Assembly (NCBI GenBank): GCA_903905655.1
Contig: CAIVHG010000007.1
Location: forward strand, 30,389 to 94,388
Direction: 5' to 3'
Length of the DNA stretch: 64,000 nucleotides
Origin: an uncultured beta proteobacterium
Lineage (GTDB): Bacteria; Pseudomonadota; Gammaproteobacteria; Burkholderiales; SG8-41
This document shows, piece by piece, positions 9,630 through 21,127 of the stretch. The position numbers and the translations under genes were made by a program. The notes below the pieces were generated by a model. That model had not been told where the DNA came from. It saw nothing but the letters and a program-made list of their open reading frames with translations, and did not search any database. The first letter of the stretch is position 1. Each line of letters starts with the position of its first letter.

Positions 9630-9638
9630 GTGTTCTAG

Positions 9639-10088
9639 GTGTTGTTCCGTGGCGTCGCACATTTGAGTCTGGATACCAAGGGTCGCCTTGCGGTGCCGGC
9701 GCGCTTCCGCGAGGAGCTCCTCGCGCGCTGTGGAGGCCGCCTGGTGATCACGGCAGATTTCGATAAATGCCTGCTGGTCTACCCCTTGCCTGACTGGGAA
9801 CCGATCCAGGAAAAGCTCATGGGATTTTCCACCCTGAATCCGCGTGTCCGCGGGTTGCAGCGGCAACTGATCGGCTACGCGGAAGACATTGAAATGGACG
9901 CGGCGGGACGGGTGCTGGTATCCGCAGCGCTGCGCGAGGTTGCAGGACTCAAGAAGAATGTGGTCCTCGTGGGGCAGGGCCACCGCTTCGAAATGTGGGA
10001 CAGAGACCAGTGGAACGCGGCCCTGGAGCGAGGCGCAGGATTTGGCGAGGCTGACCTGCCGCCTGAACTGGAGGGCTTCTCTTTGTGA
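9639..10088 (+). CDS. mraZ: Transcriptional regulator MraZ
   Basis: A 149-aa protein with two SpoVT/AbrB-like MraZ repeats: [19 protein letters not shown] near the N terminus and [21 protein letters not shown] near residue 85. The DxxGRxxxPxxxR motif is clear in the first. MraZ forms a ring-shaped oligomer and represses the dcw promoter. GTG at 9639 is preferred because GGGGGG lies 8 nt upstream; the next codon, TTG, would give the more usual MFRG N terminus. The stop overlaps the rsmH start. Confidence 0.95.
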   Translation: MLFRGVAHLSLDTKGRLAVPARFREELLARCGGRLVITADFDKCLLVYPLPDWEPIQEKLMGFSTLNPRVRGLQRQLIGYAEDIEMDAAGRVLVSAALREVAGLKKNVVLVGQGHRFEMWDRDQWNAALERGAGFGEADLPPELEGFSL

Positions 10089-11017
10089 GTGTGAGTACAC
10101 ACTCACCCGTCCTCCTAGATGAAGCAGTGGATGCCCTCAATGTGCAGGCCGAGGGAGTGTACGTCGATTGCACGTTTGGGCGCGGAGGTCATAGCCGCGG
10201 GATTTTGGCGCGGCTGGGTAGTCACGGGCGGCTGATCGCTCTGGATCGTGATCCGGAGGCGATTGCCCTGCATGGGGGGATAGAGGATGCGCGTTTGCAG
10301 CTTGAACACAGGAGCTTCAGTCTCCTGCAAGAGGTATTGCTCGCAGCGCGCGCCGGGCGTGTCGATGGGATTTTGCTCGATCTGGGGGTTTCCTCCCCGC
10401 AGCTCGATTCCGCCGAGCGTGGTTTCAGTTTTCGCTTCGATGCCCCGCTTGATATGCGCATGGACACGACGCGCGGTACCACCGCTGCCGCATGGTTGGC
10501 GAGTGCGGAAGCAACAGAGATTACAGAGGTAATACGAACCTATGGCGAAGAACGGTTTGCTAGGCACATTGCAGCAGCGCTTGTTGAGGCTAGAGCGCAG
10601 AGTCCTGTCGCTACGACGAAGCAGCTTGCCGCGATCGTCGCCAAAGTCGTCCGCACCCGCGAGCCTGGCCAGGATCCGGCGACGCGTACCTTCCAGGCTC
10701 TACGGATTTACATCAATCAGGAGCTCGAGGAGTTGAGGCAGGTGCTGCCCCAATGTCTCGAGGCGCTTGCGCCGCACGGTAGGCTGGTGGTGATCAGTTT
10801 TCATTCGCTGGAAGATCGTATCGTCAAGCGCTTCATGCGCGAGCATGCGTTGCCGCCGCAAATGCCGCGGCGCCTGCCGCTGCGGGCAGCCGAGCTTCCG
10901 CAGCCGAAGCTAAGGTTGATCGGCAGGATGCAACGCCCAAGTACGGCGGAAACGCGTGCCAATCCGCGCTCGCGCAGCGCGCTCATGCGCGTTGCAGAAC
11001 GGACCGAGGCCGCGTGA
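10085..11017 (+). CDS. rsmH: 16S rRNA (cytosine1402-N4)-methyltransferase
   Basis: A 310-aa SAM-dependent enzyme that N4-methylates C1402 of 16S rRNA, the same base targeted by RsmI. Motifs are [27 protein letters not shown] (SAM loop), ALDRDPEA and the C-terminal [16 protein letters not shown]. The GTG start shares 4 nt with the mraZ stop, indicating translational coupling. Length agrees with the family (about 310 aa). Confidence 0.96.
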   Translation: MSVSTHSPVLLDEAVDALNVQAEGVYVDCTFGRGGHSRGILARLGSHGRLIALDRDPEAIALHGGIEDARLQLEHRSFSLLQEVLLAARAGRVDGILLDLGVSSPQLDSAERGFSFRFDAPLDMRMDTTRGTTAAAWLASAEATEITEVIRTYGEERFARHIAAALVEARAQSPVATTKQLAAIVAKVVRTREPGQDPATRTFQALRIYINQELEELRQVLPQCLEALAPHGRLVVISFHSLEDRIVKRFMREHALPPQMPRRLPLRAAELPQPKLRLIGRMQRPSTAETRANPRSRSALMRVAERTEAA

Positions 11018-11096
11018 AGTTCGTCGCATTCAGAAACGTCCGGGTGCGCAGCGCGCGCATGCACGCCGCCCGACGAGAGAGGGTCAACGTTCGCTG

Positions 11097-11369
11097 ATGA
11101 CACGCCTCAACCTCGTCCTGCTCGGCATCCTGGTCCTCTGCGCACTGTCGGTCGTGACTTCGCAGCACCGGGCACGCAAGCTCTATGTCGAGCTGCAGAA
11201 GCAGCAGGAACTCGCCCAGCAAATTGCGGTGGAATGGGGGCAGTTGCAGCTCGAGCAGAGCACCTGGGCGACGCACGGGCGGATCGATAAGGTCGCGAGT
11301 GGCAATCTCAAGATGGGTGTTCCGCCGCCGTCGCGCGTGCAGTTCATTGCGCCGGAGTCCCGCCGATGA
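11097..11369 (+). CDS. ftsL: Cell division protein FtsL
   Basis: A 90-aa bitopic membrane protein: short cytoplasmic start, one TM helix (about residues 5-22, NLVLLGILVLCALSVV), then a periplasmic heptad-like coiled coil (ARKLYVELQKQQELAQQIAVE). FtsL forms the FtsQLB complex that activates FtsWI. It sits between rsmH and ftsI as in other dcw clusters. ATG 11097 is the only start that places the TM at the N terminus; it lies 79 nt after the rsmH stop. The last 4 nt overlap ftsI. Confidence 0.9.
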   Translation: MTRLNLVLLGILVLCALSVVTSQHRARKLYVELQKQQELAQQIAVEWGQLQLEQSTWATHGRIDKVASGNLKMGVPPPSRVQFIAPESRR

Positions 11370-13096
11370 ATGGCGTGACGCAGGCTACGCTCATCGGGTT
11401 GCCGACCTGGCGTTCGCACGCGGTCATGGGCCTGCTTTTGCTCGCCTTTGCGGTCCTTTTTGCGCGCGCTGTCTACCTGCAGGGCCTGCACCACGAGTTT
11501 CTGCAGCAAAAGGGCGAATCGCGTTACGGACGCGTGATCGCGCTTTCGGCAACCCGCGGCAACATCACGGACCGCAACGGCGAGCCACTGGCGATCTCCA
11601 CGCCGGTCGAGTCGGTGTGGGGCAGCCCCTCTGACGTCGAGATAACTCCCGATCGCACGCAGCGGCTTGCGTACCTGCTGGGGCTGGATCGCGGCGAGAT
11701 CGCCAAGCGGCTGGGCGATACCGGGCACGACTTCGTCTATCTGAGGCGGCAGTTGCCCCCGGAGCAGGCGGCGAAAGTGGTGGAGCTGGACATACCCGGC
11801 ATCTTTCTGCAGCGCGAGTATCGGCGCTACTATCCGGCGAGCGAGACCATGGCCCACGTCATCGGGTTTACCGATGTCGACGACAAGGGCCAGGAGGGCC
11901 TCGAACTCGCGCTGAACAAGGATCTCCTCGGGGCGGCCGGCAGCCGGCGGGTGATCAAGGACCGGCTCGGCCATATCGTCGAAGACGTCGAGAGCATACG
12001 TGCGCCGCGGCCTGGCAAGAACATCACGCTCTCGATCGATGCCAAGCTTCAGTATCTCGCGTATCGCGAGCTCAGGAATGCGGTTGCCAACGAGCAGGCA
12101 AAAGCCGGCGGCATTGTGGTGCTTGACGCGAAGACCGGTGAAGTCCTCGCCATGGCGAACGTGCCCACCTATAACCCGAACAACCGCGTCGGCATCGAAT
12201 CCAACCGTACCCGCAATCGCGTGATTACGGATCTCTTCGAGCCGGGCTCGACGCTGAAACCGTTTACGGTTGCGACCGTGCTTGACGCCGGGCTGTTCAA
12301 GCCCGACACCCTGATCAATACCGGGTCGGGTCAGCTCACTATCGGCAGCGCCACGATTCATGACGCCCACCCGGAAGGCATACTTACCGTCTCCCAGGTC
12401 ATTCAGAAATCCTCCAATGTGGGCGCGGCCAAGATGGCGCTCACGCTGCCGCCGCAGAAGATGTGGACCACGTTCGAGGAAGTCGGCATCGGGTCCCCGC
12501 CGCGCTCCGGGTTCCCCGGTGAAAGCTCAGGCCGGCTGCGCCCCTATGGCAGCTGGCGCCCGATCGAACAGGCAACGATGGCCTATGGCCACGGCATCTC
12601 GCTCAGCCTGCTGCAGCTCGCCCGCGCCTACATGATCTTTGCCAGCGATGGTGAGATCCGGCCCGTGACATTGATGAAGCGCGAAGACCCGGTCCCGGGA
12701 ACGCGCGTGATTTCGAGCGCGACTGCGCATGAAGTGCGCGCCATGCTCGAACTCGTGGTCAAGCCCGGCGGCACTGCGCCGCGCGCACAGGTGCCGGGCT
12801 ACCGCGTTGCCGGAAAAACCGGCACCGCGCACAAGGCGGAGAACGGCGGCTATTCGAGCCACAAGTATATTTCCTCGTTCATCGGGTTCGCGCCGGCTTC
12901 GGATCCGCGGCTCATCGTCGCGGTGATGATCGATGAGCCGAGCGCGGGACGCTATTACGGCGGCACGGTTGCAGCGCCAGCATTTGCGAACGTGATGGCG
13001 GGCGCCTTGCGCCTTTTGAACGTGTCTCCGGACGCACCGCTCAACAACGTCGTGCTGCCACCGCCGAGTGCGGCAGAAATCCCGGAGGACTCATGA
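11366..13096 (+). CDS. ftsI: Septal peptidoglycan transpeptidase FtsI (PBP3)
   Basis: A 576-aa class B penicillin-binding protein that cross-links septal peptidoglycan with FtsW. It has an N-terminal TM (about residues 18-36), a pedestal domain with RGNITDRNGEPLA, and a C-terminal transpeptidase. Active-site motifs are STLK (SxxK, near 295), SSN (near 350) and KTGT (near 485). ATGA overlap with ftsL and with murE shows tight operon packing. Confidence 0.96.
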   Translation: MNGVTQATLIGLPTWRSHAVMGLLLLAFAVLFARAVYLQGLHHEFLQQKGESRYGRVIALSATRGNITDRNGEPLAISTPVESVWGSPSDVEITPDRTQRLAYLLGLDRGEIAKRLGDTGHDFVYLRRQLPPEQAAKVVELDIPGIFLQREYRRYYPASETMAHVIGFTDVDDKGQEGLELALNKDLLGAAGSRRVIKDRLGHIVEDVESIRAPRPGKNITLSIDAKLQYLAYRELRNAVANEQAKAGGIVVLDAKTGEVLAMANVPTYNPNNRVGIESNRTRNRVITDLFEPGSTLKPFTVATVLDAGLFKPDTLINTGSGQLTIGSATIHDAHPEGILTVSQVIQKSSNVGAAKMALTLPPQKMWTTFEEVGIGSPPRSGFPGESSGRLRPYGSWRPIEQATMAYGHGISLSLLQLARAYMIFASDGEIRPVTLMKREDPVPGTRVISSATAHEVRAMLELVVKPGGTAPRAQVPGYRVAGKTGTAHKAENGGYSSHKYISSFIGFAPASDPRLIVAVMIDEPSAGRYYGGTVAAPAFANVMAGALRLLNVSPDAPLNNVVLPPPSAAEIPEDS

Positions 13097-14733
13097 AGCG
13101 AGCGTCCTCCATGTGCGGCCCTGCCGGCTTTGATCTGAGCGCGCTCGAGCAGCTGCGAATCAAGAGGCTGACCAGCGACAGCCGCGACGTGAAGCGCGGC
13201 GATACCTTCGTCGCCTATCCGGGCGCAACGCACGACGGTCGCTCGCATATCGCTCGAGCGATTGCGGCCGGCGCCCACAGCGTGCTGTGGGAGAAGCGCG
13301 GATTCAAGTGGAACAGCGCATGGCAGGTCTCTAATTATGGGATCGGCGATCTGCGCGGGTGCGCTGGAATAATTGCGAGCCACGTCTACGGCAAACCGAG
13401 CGCGCGCCTGTGGACGGTGGGCGTGACCGGCACCAATGGCAAGACCAGCTGCAGCCAGTGGATTGCGCGCGTGCTGAATATGAGCGGCACGCCCTGTGCA
13501 GTGATCGGAACCCTGGGCTATGGCATGGGCGGCCGCCTGAAACCTCTCGCGAACACCACACCGGAAGCGGTATGGTTGCACGGCCAGCTTGCGGCATTCG
13601 AGCGCCACGGCGCGCGTGCGGTGGCGATGGAAGCGTCTTCGATCGGACTCGACCAGGGCCGGCTGGCGGGCGTCGAATTCGACGCCGCGCTGTTTACCAA
13701 CCTGACGCGCGATCATCTCGATTATCACGGCAGCATGCAGCGCTACCGGCGCGCCAAGGCGCGCTTGTTCGACTGCACATCGCTCAAGCACGCGATCATC
13801 AATCTGGACGACGAGTACGGCCGCGTGCTCGCACAGCAGGTCAAACGTCCCGGTCTCGAGGTGATCGGCTACGGTTTTGGGCCGGCGGCAGCGCGCGGCG
13901 TAACCCTGGTGCGCGGGACTAATCTCGTGGCCGACATCAGCGGCGTGCGTTTCGACGTCGTGACCTCCAAGGGGACGGCGCGCGTCACGAGTGCGGCGCT
14001 CGGTGCGTTCAACGCCTCCAATCTGCTGGCGACGCTCGCGGTCGCGCTGGCGAGCGGTATGGCGTTGCGCGATGCGGCGGCGGCCATGAGCCGCGTCCAG
14101 CCCATCGCCGGCCGCATGCAGACGCTGGGCGGCGCGCAGCTGCCGCTGGTTGTGGTCGATTATGCCCACACGCCTGACGCTCTGGAAAAAGTGCTGGACG
14201 CGCTGCGCGCGCTGATCGATCGCGGCGAACTCGCGGCTTCGGGTTCAGCATCTGCAGCACAGCAGCATCAGTGCATTCGGCACAGCGCGCTTCCGGCACG
14301 TACGCCGAAACTCTACTGTGTGTTCGGCTGCGGCGGCGACCGCGACCGCGGCAAGCGCCCGCTCATGGGCAGACTCGCAGCGCAGTACGCCGACGGCGTG
14401 GTGGTCACGAACGACAACCCGCGCAGCGAACCTGCAGCCAACATCATCGCTGATATTGTCGCCGGCGTGCCGGCCGGGCGCGGCCGCCCCGCCATCTGTC
14501 CCGACCGTCACAGCGCCATCGACTACGCGATCGGATGCGCGCAGCCAGGCGACGTCGTGCTGATCGCCGGCAAGGGTCACGAGGCGTACCAGGAAATTTC
14601 CGGCGTGCGCCAGCGCTTCAGCGATCTGCTGGAGGCGCGCACCGCCTTGCGGCGCTGGCGGGCCGACGCCCGCGCCCACCAGGCGGCAAAGCCGCGCCGC
14701 GGATGGCGCGCGCCGGCGGGAGCGGTCGCATGA
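13093..14733 (+). CDS. murE: UDP-MurNAc-L-Ala-D-Glu:meso-diaminopimelate ligase
   Basis: A 546-aa Mur ligase that adds meso-DAP to the peptidoglycan precursor. The ATP loop is GVTGTNGKTS (near 110), and the metal/ATP motif YAHTPDALEKVL is clear. DNPR in the C-terminal domain is the signature of DAP (not lysine) specificity. A Ser/Ala/Gln-rich insertion near residues 383-400 and a basic C-terminal tail make it longer than the roughly 500-aa norm. Overlaps ftsI and murF by 4 nt each. Confidence 0.96.
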   Translation: MKRASSMCGPAGFDLSALEQLRIKRLTSDSRDVKRGDTFVAYPGATHDGRSHIARAIAAGAHSVLWEKRGFKWNSAWQVSNYGIGDLRGCAGIIASHVYGKPSARLWTVGVTGTNGKTSCSQWIARVLNMSGTPCAVIGTLGYGMGGRLKPLANTTPEAVWLHGQLAAFERHGARAVAMEASSIGLDQGRLAGVEFDAALFTNLTRDHLDYHGSMQRYRRAKARLFDCTSLKHAIINLDDEYGRVLAQQVKRPGLEVIGYGFGPAAARGVTLVRGTNLVADISGVRFDVVTSKGTARVTSAALGAFNASNLLATLAVALASGMALRDAAAAMSRVQPIAGRMQTLGGAQLPLVVVDYAHTPDALEKVLDALRALIDRGELAASGSASAAQQHQCIRHSALPARTPKLYCVFGCGGDRDRGKRPLMGRLAAQYADGVVVTNDNPRSEPAANIIADIVAGVPAGRGRPAICPDRHSAIDYAIGCAQPGDVVLIAGKGHEAYQEISGVRQRFSDLLEARTALRRWRADARAHQAAKPRRGWRAPAGAVA

Positions 14734-16133
14734 TGCGCCTGTCGCAGGCTTCACGGGTGCTCGGCGCCGAGCATCGCGGCGCTGACGTTGAATTCAGCGC
14801 GGTCGGCATCGACAGCCGCGCAGTACGCCGCGGCGAGTTGTTCGTCGCATTGAAGGGCGAGCGCTTTGACGGACATGCTTTCCTCGGGCAGGTGCAACAG
14901 GCGGGAGCGGTGGCTGCGCTGGTTGACAGGACATCGGAGCTGTATGAGCCGATCGCAGCGTCAGGACTTCCGCTGCTGATGGTCGAGGATACTTTTGAAG
15001 CGCTAAGCAGCCTGGCAGCATACTGGCGGCGCCAGTTCAACATTCCGCTTGTCGCATTGACCGGAAGCAACGGCAAGACCACGGTCAAGGAAATGCTGGC
15101 CTCCATCCTGCGCGAGGCCGCAGGAAGCGGTGCGCGCGCGGGTTCCGAAGCGTGTGTGCTCGCGACCCGCGGCAATCTCAATAATCACATTGGTGTGCCG
15201 CTGACGCTGCTCGAATTGCGGCCGGCGCACCGTTACGCCGTGGTGGAAATGGGCATGAACCACGCCGGGGAACTGCGCCATATCGCATGCCTGGCCGAGC
15301 CGGACGTCGCGCTCATCACGAACGCCGGACGCGCGCACATCGAAAACCTCGGCTCTGAAGAGGCGATCGCGCGCGCCAAGGGCGAAATCTTCGAGGGTCT
15401 GAAGCCCGACGGCGTTGCGGTCATCAATGCCGATCAGCGCTATGCCGGCCTGTGGCGCGAGCTGGCAGGCGAGCGTCGCCGCGTCGAATTCGGGCTCGCG
15501 ACATCCGCTGCGGTCAGCGCGACCTACCAGTTGCGCGAACTCGACAGCGAAATCGTGCTCAAGACTCCGCTCGGTACGGCGCGCGCCGTCGTGCCGGCGC
15601 CCGGACTGCATAACGTGCAGAACGCCGTGGCGGCAAGCGCCGCGGCGGCGGCGCTCGACATTGCTCCGTCGATCGTCGCTGCCGGTCTGGCGCGCTTCTG
15701 CAACGTGGGCGGACGCCTGCAGCGCAAGCCGGGCCTCAATGGCGCGTCGCTGATCGACGACACCTACAATGCGAATCCCGATTCGGCGCGCGCCGCGATC
15801 GATGCGCTGGCGCTGGCGGCTGGACAAAAGATTTTCGTGCTGGGCGACATGGGCGAGCTCGGCAGCGAGTCGCCGGCAATGCACGCAGAAGTCGGAGCCT
15901 ACGCGCGCGCGGCCGGCGTGCACCGGCTCTACACGCTGGGCACGATGGCAGAGCACGCCGCACTGGCATTTGGCGCCGGCGCGCAGCATTGCACCACGCT
16001 GGAAGAACTCGTTTCTCAGCTTGAGTACGTCCTCGCCCCAGGCGTCACGGCGCTCGTCAAAGGCTCGCGCTTCATGAAGATGGAGCGCGTCGTGCAAAGC
16101 TGTACATTGAAGACCGCGGGTGCCCAGGCATGA
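14730..16133 (+). CDS. murF: UDP-MurNAc-tripeptide:D-alanyl-D-alanine ligase
   Basis: A 467-aa Mur ligase adding D-Ala-D-Ala to the precursor tripeptide. Motifs are [33 protein letters not shown] (ATP loop), EMGMNHAGE and [11 protein letters not shown]. The start at ATG 14730 overlaps the murE stop by 4 nt; a second ATG follows immediately. The open frame extends further upstream inside murE, but that stretch has no family similarity and is excluded. Confidence 0.95.
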   Translation: MMRLSQASRVLGAEHRGADVEFSAVGIDSRAVRRGELFVALKGERFDGHAFLGQVQQAGAVAALVDRTSELYEPIAASGLPLLMVEDTFEALSSLAAYWRRQFNIPLVALTGSNGKTTVKEMLASILREAAGSGARAGSEACVLATRGNLNNHIGVPLTLLELRPAHRYAVVEMGMNHAGELRHIACLAEPDVALITNAGRAHIENLGSEEAIARAKGEIFEGLKPDGVAVINADQRYAGLWRELAGERRRVEFGLATSAAVSATYQLRELDSEIVLKTPLGTARAVVPAPGLHNVQNAVAASAAAAALDIAPSIVAAGLARFCNVGGRLQRKPGLNGASLIDDTYNANPDSARAAIDALALAAGQKIFVLGDMGELGSESPAMHAEVGAYARAAGVHRLYTLGTMAEHAALAFGAGAQHCTTLEELVSQLEYVLAPGVTALVKGSRFMKMERVVQSCTLKTAGAQA

Positions 16134-16200
16134 GCGCGCTCGAGCGCATGATAGCGGCGTGCGATCCGCAATCGGCGATCGCAAGCATCGGAGATGCACT

Positions 16201-17352
16201 GTGCTGTTAGAGCTCGCGCAATGGCTGGCAAGGGATATCCGGGCATTCAATGTCTTCAACTACATCACGCTGCGCGCGGTGCTGGCCTGCCTCACCTCGC
16301 TGCTCATCACCTTCGCCGTCGGCCCCACCATGATCCGCAGGCTCGCCTGGTACAAGATCGGGCAGGCGGTGCGCGACGACGGCCCGCAGTCGCATCTGCC
16401 CAAGGCAGGCACGCCGACCATGGGAGGCGCGCTGATCCTGGTGGCGATCATCATTACTACGCTGTTGTGGGCAGACCTGGAAAACCGTTTCGTCTGGCTG
16501 GTGCTGTTGGTGACGCTGGGGTTCGGCGTGATCGGCTGGATCGACGACTACCGCAAGGTCGTGTATCGCAATCCCAAGGGCCTGTCCGCGCGCGCCAAGT
16601 TCTTCTGGTCCGCGCTGATCGGGGCGAGCGCCGCGGTCTATCTCGCGTTTGCGGTGTCGGTGCCGCACAACGTGCAGATACTGCCGCTGTTCACGGCGTG
16701 GGTGGAAAGCGGGCTGTCCATGGATCTGCCGCCCAAGGCCGATCTGATCGTGCCGTTCTTCAAGAACGTCGCGTATCCGCTGGGCGTGTTCGGATTCATC
16801 ACGCTCGCCTTCTTCGTGATCGTAGGCACCAGCAACGCCGTCAATCTGACGGACGGGCTGGACGGCCTGGCGATCATGCCTACGGTCATGATCGCCAGCG
16901 CGCTCGGCGTTTTTGCGTACGTCGCCGGCAATGCGGTATTTGCGAAATATCTGGGCTTTCCGTTGATCCCGGGGGCGGGCGAGCTCGCAGTGTTCTGCGG
17001 GGCGCTGGCCGGCGCAGGTCTTGCATTTCTGTGGTTCAACGCCTATCCCGCCGAAGTCTTCATGGGCGATGTGGGTGCGCTTGCGCTGGGCGCCGCACTC
17101 GGCACGATCGCGGTCGTGGTGCGCCAAGAGATCGTGCTCTTCATCATGGGCGGCGTGTTCGTGGTCGAGACGCTGTCGGTGATGCTGCAGGTCGCGTCCT
17201 TCAAGCTCACCGGAAAACGCGTCTTCCGCATGGCGCCACTGCATCACCATTACGAATTGAAAGGCTGGAAGGAGAATCAGATCGTCGTGCGTTTCTGGAT
17301 CATCAGCATGATGCTGGTGCTGGTCGGACTTTCCACCCTCAAGCTGCGATGA
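16201..17352 (+). CDS. mraY: Phospho-N-acetylmuramoyl-pentapeptide transferase
   Basis: A 383-aa polytopic inner-membrane enzyme with about 10 TM segments. It transfers phospho-MurNAc-pentapeptide to undecaprenyl phosphate, making lipid I. Motifs are [16 protein letters not shown] (catalytic DD), [10 protein letters not shown] and the C-terminal [12 protein letters not shown] (HHH). The GTG start at 16201 has GGAG 7 nt upstream and gives the expected LLELAQWL N terminus. The 67-nt gap after murF is among the larger ones in this cluster. Confidence 0.95.
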   Translation: MLLELAQWLARDIRAFNVFNYITLRAVLACLTSLLITFAVGPTMIRRLAWYKIGQAVRDDGPQSHLPKAGTPTMGGALILVAIIITTLLWADLENRFVWLVLLVTLGFGVIGWIDDYRKVVYRNPKGLSARAKFFWSALIGASAAVYLAFAVSVPHNVQILPLFTAWVESGLSMDLPPKADLIVPFFKNVAYPLGVFGFITLAFFVIVGTSNAVNLTDGLDGLAIMPTVMIASALGVFAYVAGNAVFAKYLGFPLIPGAGELAVFCGALAGAGLAFLWFNAYPAEVFMGDVGALALGAALGTIAVVVRQEIVLFIMGGVFVVETLSVMLQVASFKLTGKRVFRMAPLHHHYELKGWKENQIVVRFWIISMMLVLVGLSTLKLR

Positions 17353-17449
17353 AATGCCGATCCCGCCACACCAGTGTGCGCATACACAGCCATCGAGTCT
17401 CGCGTGGTCTGGCGCCTGCGTGGCCCAGGGCGGCCGTGCGAGCGTGCTC

Positions 17450-18841
17450 ATGAGTATCGCAGTCAACGGCCGGCGGGTGCTCGTGCTCGGCCTGGGTCTC
17501 ACCGGGCGCTCGATGGCGGGCTGGCTCGTGCGGCAGGGCGCGCAGGTGTCAGTCGCCGATACCCGCTCCGCTCCGCCACAACTCGCCGAGTTTCAGCGCG
17601 AGTTTCCAGACGTGAATGTCGCATGCGGCAAACTCGATGCGGCGTGTCTGCACGCTGCGGAGCTAATCGCGATCAGTCCCGGCATCGATCAGCGCAACGC
17701 CGCGATCGCGGACGCTGTGGAGCGCGGCATCCCCGTAGTGGGCGACATCGAACTCTTCGCGCAGGCGCTGAAGCGCGGCTCGCAGACTAGAACCGATACC
17801 GCACAGGTGATCGCGATCACCGGCACCAATGGCAAGAGTACCGTGACTTCGATGGTAGGCGAGGTGTGCCAGGCCGCAGGACTGGCGACGGTAGTTGCCG
17901 GCAACATCGGCACGCCGGTGCTGGACACGCTGAGCGCGAACTCAGAGCGCGGAATTAAGCCGGATGCGTACGTGCTCGAGCTGTCGAGCTTCCAGCTCGA
18001 CAGCACAGCGACTCTCAATGCCGATGCCGCCACCGTGCTCAATGTTACCGAGGATCATCTGGACCGTTACGATGGCATTGAGGATTATGCGGCATCCAAG
18101 GCACGAGTCTACCAGGGCGAGGGCGTGCAGGTAGTGAACCGCGACGACGCACGCAGCACTGCGATGGCGCGGCCAGGCCGGCGCATCTACAGCTTTGGGC
18201 TCGATGCGCCGCGCAGCGAAACCGAATGGGGCATCATCGAGCACTCCGGGCAGGCATGGCTTGCGTGCGGCAGCCACCGCCTTATGCCAGTGAGCGGGCT
18301 CGCCGTGGCCGGCATGCACAATGCCGCCAATGCGCTCGCCGCTGCTGCCCTTTGCCAAGCGGCAGGCATTGAAGAATCGATTGTCTCGAGCGCACTGCGC
18401 GCCTTTCGCGGATTGCCGCATCGCGTCGAGCGCATCGCTGTCGCGCGCGGCCTGACCTTTTACGACGATTCGAAGGGTACCAATGTCGGTGCCACCGCAG
18501 CAGCGCTTGCGGGATTCGACGCGCCGGTCGTGCTGATCGCCGGCGGCGACGGCAAGCAGCAGGACTTCGGCCCGCTGCGCGAACCGGTTAAGCGCCATGC
18601 GCGCGCCGTCATCCTGATCGGACGCGATCGCGAGCAGATTGCTACGGCACTCGCCGGCTGCGGAGTGCCGATCGAACGCGCCCACGACATGCAGGAAGCA
18701 GTTGTACTTGCGGCCGCAGCGAGCCGCAGCGGGGATGGGATATTGCTTTCGCCGGCCTGCGCAAGCTTCGATATGTACCGGGATTACCTGGAGCGCAGCG
18801 CGGTGTTTGTCGCTGCGGTGCAAAGCTGGGTGGCGCAATGA
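17450..18841 (+). CDS. murD: UDP-MurNAc-L-alanine:D-glutamate ligase
   Basis: A 463-aa Mur ligase that adds D-Glu to UDP-MurNAc-Ala. The N-terminal Rossmann motif [13 protein letters not shown] loop [11 protein letters not shown] and FYDDSKGTN motif identify it. ATG 17450 puts the Rossmann motif about 9 residues in, as in relatives. An upstream ATG (17354, directly after mraY) would add 32 residues without family similarity; no strong ribosome site distinguishes the two. The stop overlaps ftsW by 4 nt. Confidence 0.92.
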   Translation: MSIAVNGRRVLVLGLGLTGRSMAGWLVRQGAQVSVADTRSAPPQLAEFQREFPDVNVACGKLDAACLHAAELIAISPGIDQRNAAIADAVERGIPVVGDIELFAQALKRGSQTRTDTAQVIAITGTNGKSTVTSMVGEVCQAAGLATVVAGNIGTPVLDTLSANSERGIKPDAYVLELSSFQLDSTATLNADAATVLNVTEDHLDRYDGIEDYAASKARVYQGEGVQVVNRDDARSTAMARPGRRIYSFGLDAPRSETEWGIIEHSGQAWLACGSHRLMPVSGLAVAGMHNAANALAAAALCQAAGIEESIVSSALRAFRGLPHRVERIAVARGLTFYDDSKGTNVGATAAALAGFDAPVVLIAGGDGKQQDFGPLREPVKRHARAVILIGRDREQIATALAGCGVPIERAHDMQEAVVLAAAASRSGDGILLSPACASFDMYRDYLERSAVFVAAVQSWVAQ

Positions 18842-20013
18842 GCCGGTCCAGCCTCTTTTACATGGACGTCAAAAGCCGCGCGCCGCGCGCGCAGTACGAC
18901 CATGCGCTTGCGTGGAGCGCGCTGTTGCTGCTGGCGCTCGGTTTGGTGATGGTTTATTCAGCGTCGATCGCGATCGCGGAGGCAGGCCGCGCAACGGGTC
19001 ATCAGCCGCTCTATTACCTGTTCCGTCATTCGATCTTCCTGGCGCTCGGCCTCACCGCTGCGGCCGTCATATATCAGGTGCCGCTGCGCGTGTGGCAGGA
19101 GGGTGCGCCCTATCTGTTCCTGCTGGGCGCTCTACTGCTGTTGCTGGTGCTGATTCCAGGCGTCGGGCGCGAGGTGAACGGCAGCCAGCGCTGGCTGTCG
19201 CTTTACATCATCAATCTGCAGCCCTCTGAGCTCATGAAGTTCTTTGTCGTGCTCTACGCCGCGGACTACACGGTGCGCAAAGCGGCGTACCTGGACAGCC
19301 TCAACCGCAAGTTCCTGCCCTTGTTCCTGGTGATGGTGATGGTCGGAGGCCTGTTGCTGCGCGAGCCCGATTTCGGCGCGTTCGCCGTGATCACCGTGAT
19401 CGCGATGGGCATCCTGTTCCTGGGGGGCATGACCTGGCGCCTGTATGCCGGCCTGATCGTGTTGCTCATCGCGAGCTTCCTGACGTTGATCTGGGCGTCC
19501 CCATATCGCATGCAGCGCGTGGTGGGCTTCATGGATCCGTGGGCGGATCCGTTCGGCAAGGGTTATCAACTGTCGCACGCGCTGATCGCGTTTGGCCGCG
19601 GCGCCTGGTTCGGAGTGGGATTGGGCGGCAGCGTGGAGAAGCTGTTCTATCTGCCGGAGGCGCACACCGACTTCCTGCTGGCGGTGATCGCCGAGGAACT
19701 CGGCTTCGTCGGCGTCACGCTGGTGCTGGCGTTGTTTTGCGTGATCATTGTGCGCGCGTTCTCGATCGGCCGCGGAGCTGCTGCGCTCGACCGCCACTTT
19801 CCCGCGCTGGTCGCCTATGGAATCGGCATCTGGATCGGAGTGCAGACCATCATCAACATCGGCGTCAACATGGGCTTGCTGCCGACCAAGGGACTCACGC
19901 TGCCACTGCTGTCGTTCGGGGGCAGCGGCATCGTCGCCAATTGCTGCGGGCTGGCTGTGCTGATGCGCATCGATAGTGAGAACCGGCAAACCGGCGGGGG
20001 GCGCGCTCCATGA
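18838..20013 (+). CDS. ftsW: Septal peptidoglycan glycosyltransferase FtsW
   Basis: A 391-aa SEDS-family membrane protein with about 10 TM helices. It polymerises septal glycan from lipid II in partnership with FtsI. Family motifs are [51 protein letters not shown] (including the catalytic Asp region) and LLSFGGSG near the C terminus. Coupled to murD by an ATGA overlap. Confidence 0.95.
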   Translation: MSRSSLFYMDVKSRAPRAQYDHALAWSALLLLALGLVMVYSASIAIAEAGRATGHQPLYYLFRHSIFLALGLTAAAVIYQVPLRVWQEGAPYLFLLGALLLLLVLIPGVGREVNGSQRWLSLYIINLQPSELMKFFVVLYAADYTVRKAAYLDSLNRKFLPLFLVMVMVGGLLLREPDFGAFAVITVIAMGILFLGGMTWRLYAGLIVLLIASFLTLIWASPYRMQRVVGFMDPWADPFGKGYQLSHALIAFGRGAWFGVGLGGSVEKLFYLPEAHTDFLLAVIAEELGFVGVTLVLALFCVIIVRAFSIGRGAAALDRHFPALVAYGIGIWIGVQTIINIGVNMGLLPTKGLTLPLLSFGGSGIVANCCGLAVLMRIDSENRQTGGGRAP

Positions 20014-20056
20014 TGTACATCCGTCGCTGTTTGTTCGCAAGGCAAGGAATGCTTAG

Positions 20057-21127
20057 TTGAACCGCACGATCATGATCATGGCCGGAGGCACCGGCGGACA
20101 TATTTTCCCGGCGCTCGCCGTCGCAGAAGAGCTGCGGTCGCGCGGCTGGAACATCGTCTGGCTGGGCGCGAAGGCGGGCATGGAAGCGACGCTGGTGCCG
20201 CCGCGTGGCTACCAAATGGTGTGGATCAGCATGTCGGGCGTGCGCCGCAATGGCGTGCTGCGCATGCTCGCGTTGCCGCTGCGGCTTGTCATCGCATGCT
20301 GGCAGAGCGCGCGCGCGATCTTTGCGCAACGCCCCGATGTCGTGCTCGGCATGGGCGGCTATGTGTCGTTTCCCGGCGGCGTAATGGCGGCGTTGTTCCA
20401 GCGGCCGCTCGCGATTCACGAGCAGAATGCCGTCGCTGGGCTCGCCAACCGCGTGCTGGCGCGCTTTGCCAATCGCGTGCTCACCGGCTTTCCGGATACC
20501 TTCGGCAAGCGCAGCAAGGCGCTCTGCACCGGCAATCCGGTGCGCGCAGAGATCGCGGCGATACCCGTGCCAGAGGCGCGCTACGACGCGCGCTCGGGTC
20601 CGTTGCGGCTCACTGTGATCGGCGGCAGCCTGGGCGCGCAGGCGCTCAACGAGACCGTGCCGCAGGCCATTGCGCTGTTGACGGGCGCGGAACGCCCGCA
20701 GGTGAGCCACCAGACCGGCCGCCAGCAGTGCGCCGAGGTGCAGGCCACGTATGCGCGCCTGAACGTCAGCGCCAATGTCTACGCCTTCATCGACGACATG
20801 GTGGCGTGCTATGCGCAATCGGACCTTGTCATCTGCCGCGCCGGCGCCTCCACCATTGCCGAACTGGCTGCCGCCGGAGTCGCCAGTATCCTGGTGCCTT
20901 ATCCGCATGCGGTCGACGATCACCAGATGCGCAACGCTCGTTTTCTCAGCGAGCGCGGCGCCGCGCTGCTGCTGCCGCAGCACGAACTGAGCGCCGAGCG
21001 GCTCGCCCAGCTCTTGCGCGGCTACACGCGTGAGACCTTGTGTGCGATGGCGCAGCGCGCGCGCGCGGCCGCCAAGCCGGAGGCGACGCACAGCGTCGCT
21101 GAGGCGTGCATGGAGCTTGCGGCATGA
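20057..21127 (+). CDS. murG: Lipid II synthase (UDP-GlcNAc transferase) MurG
   Basis: A 356-aa GT28 glycosyltransferase at the inner face of the membrane that converts lipid I to lipid II. Motifs are [53 protein letters not shown] and [11 protein letters not shown]. The start is probably TTG (20057), with AAGGA 8 nt upstream; an internal ATG 12 nt later would remove the first four residues. There is a 43-nt gap after ftsW. Confidence 0.95.
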   Translation: MNRTIMIMAGGTGGHIFPALAVAEELRSRGWNIVWLGAKAGMEATLVPPRGYQMVWISMSGVRRNGVLRMLALPLRLVIACWQSARAIFAQRPDVVLGMGGYVSFPGGVMAALFQRPLAIHEQNAVAGLANRVLARFANRVLTGFPDTFGKRSKALCTGNPVRAEIAAIPVPEARYDARSGPLRLTVIGGSLGAQALNETVPQAIALLTGAERPQVSHQTGRQQCAEVQATYARLNVSANVYAFIDDMVACYAQSDLVICRAGASTIAELAAAGVASILVPYPHAVDDHQMRNARFLSERGAALLLPQHELSAERLAQLLRGYTRETLCAMAQRARAAAKPEATHSVAEACMELAA

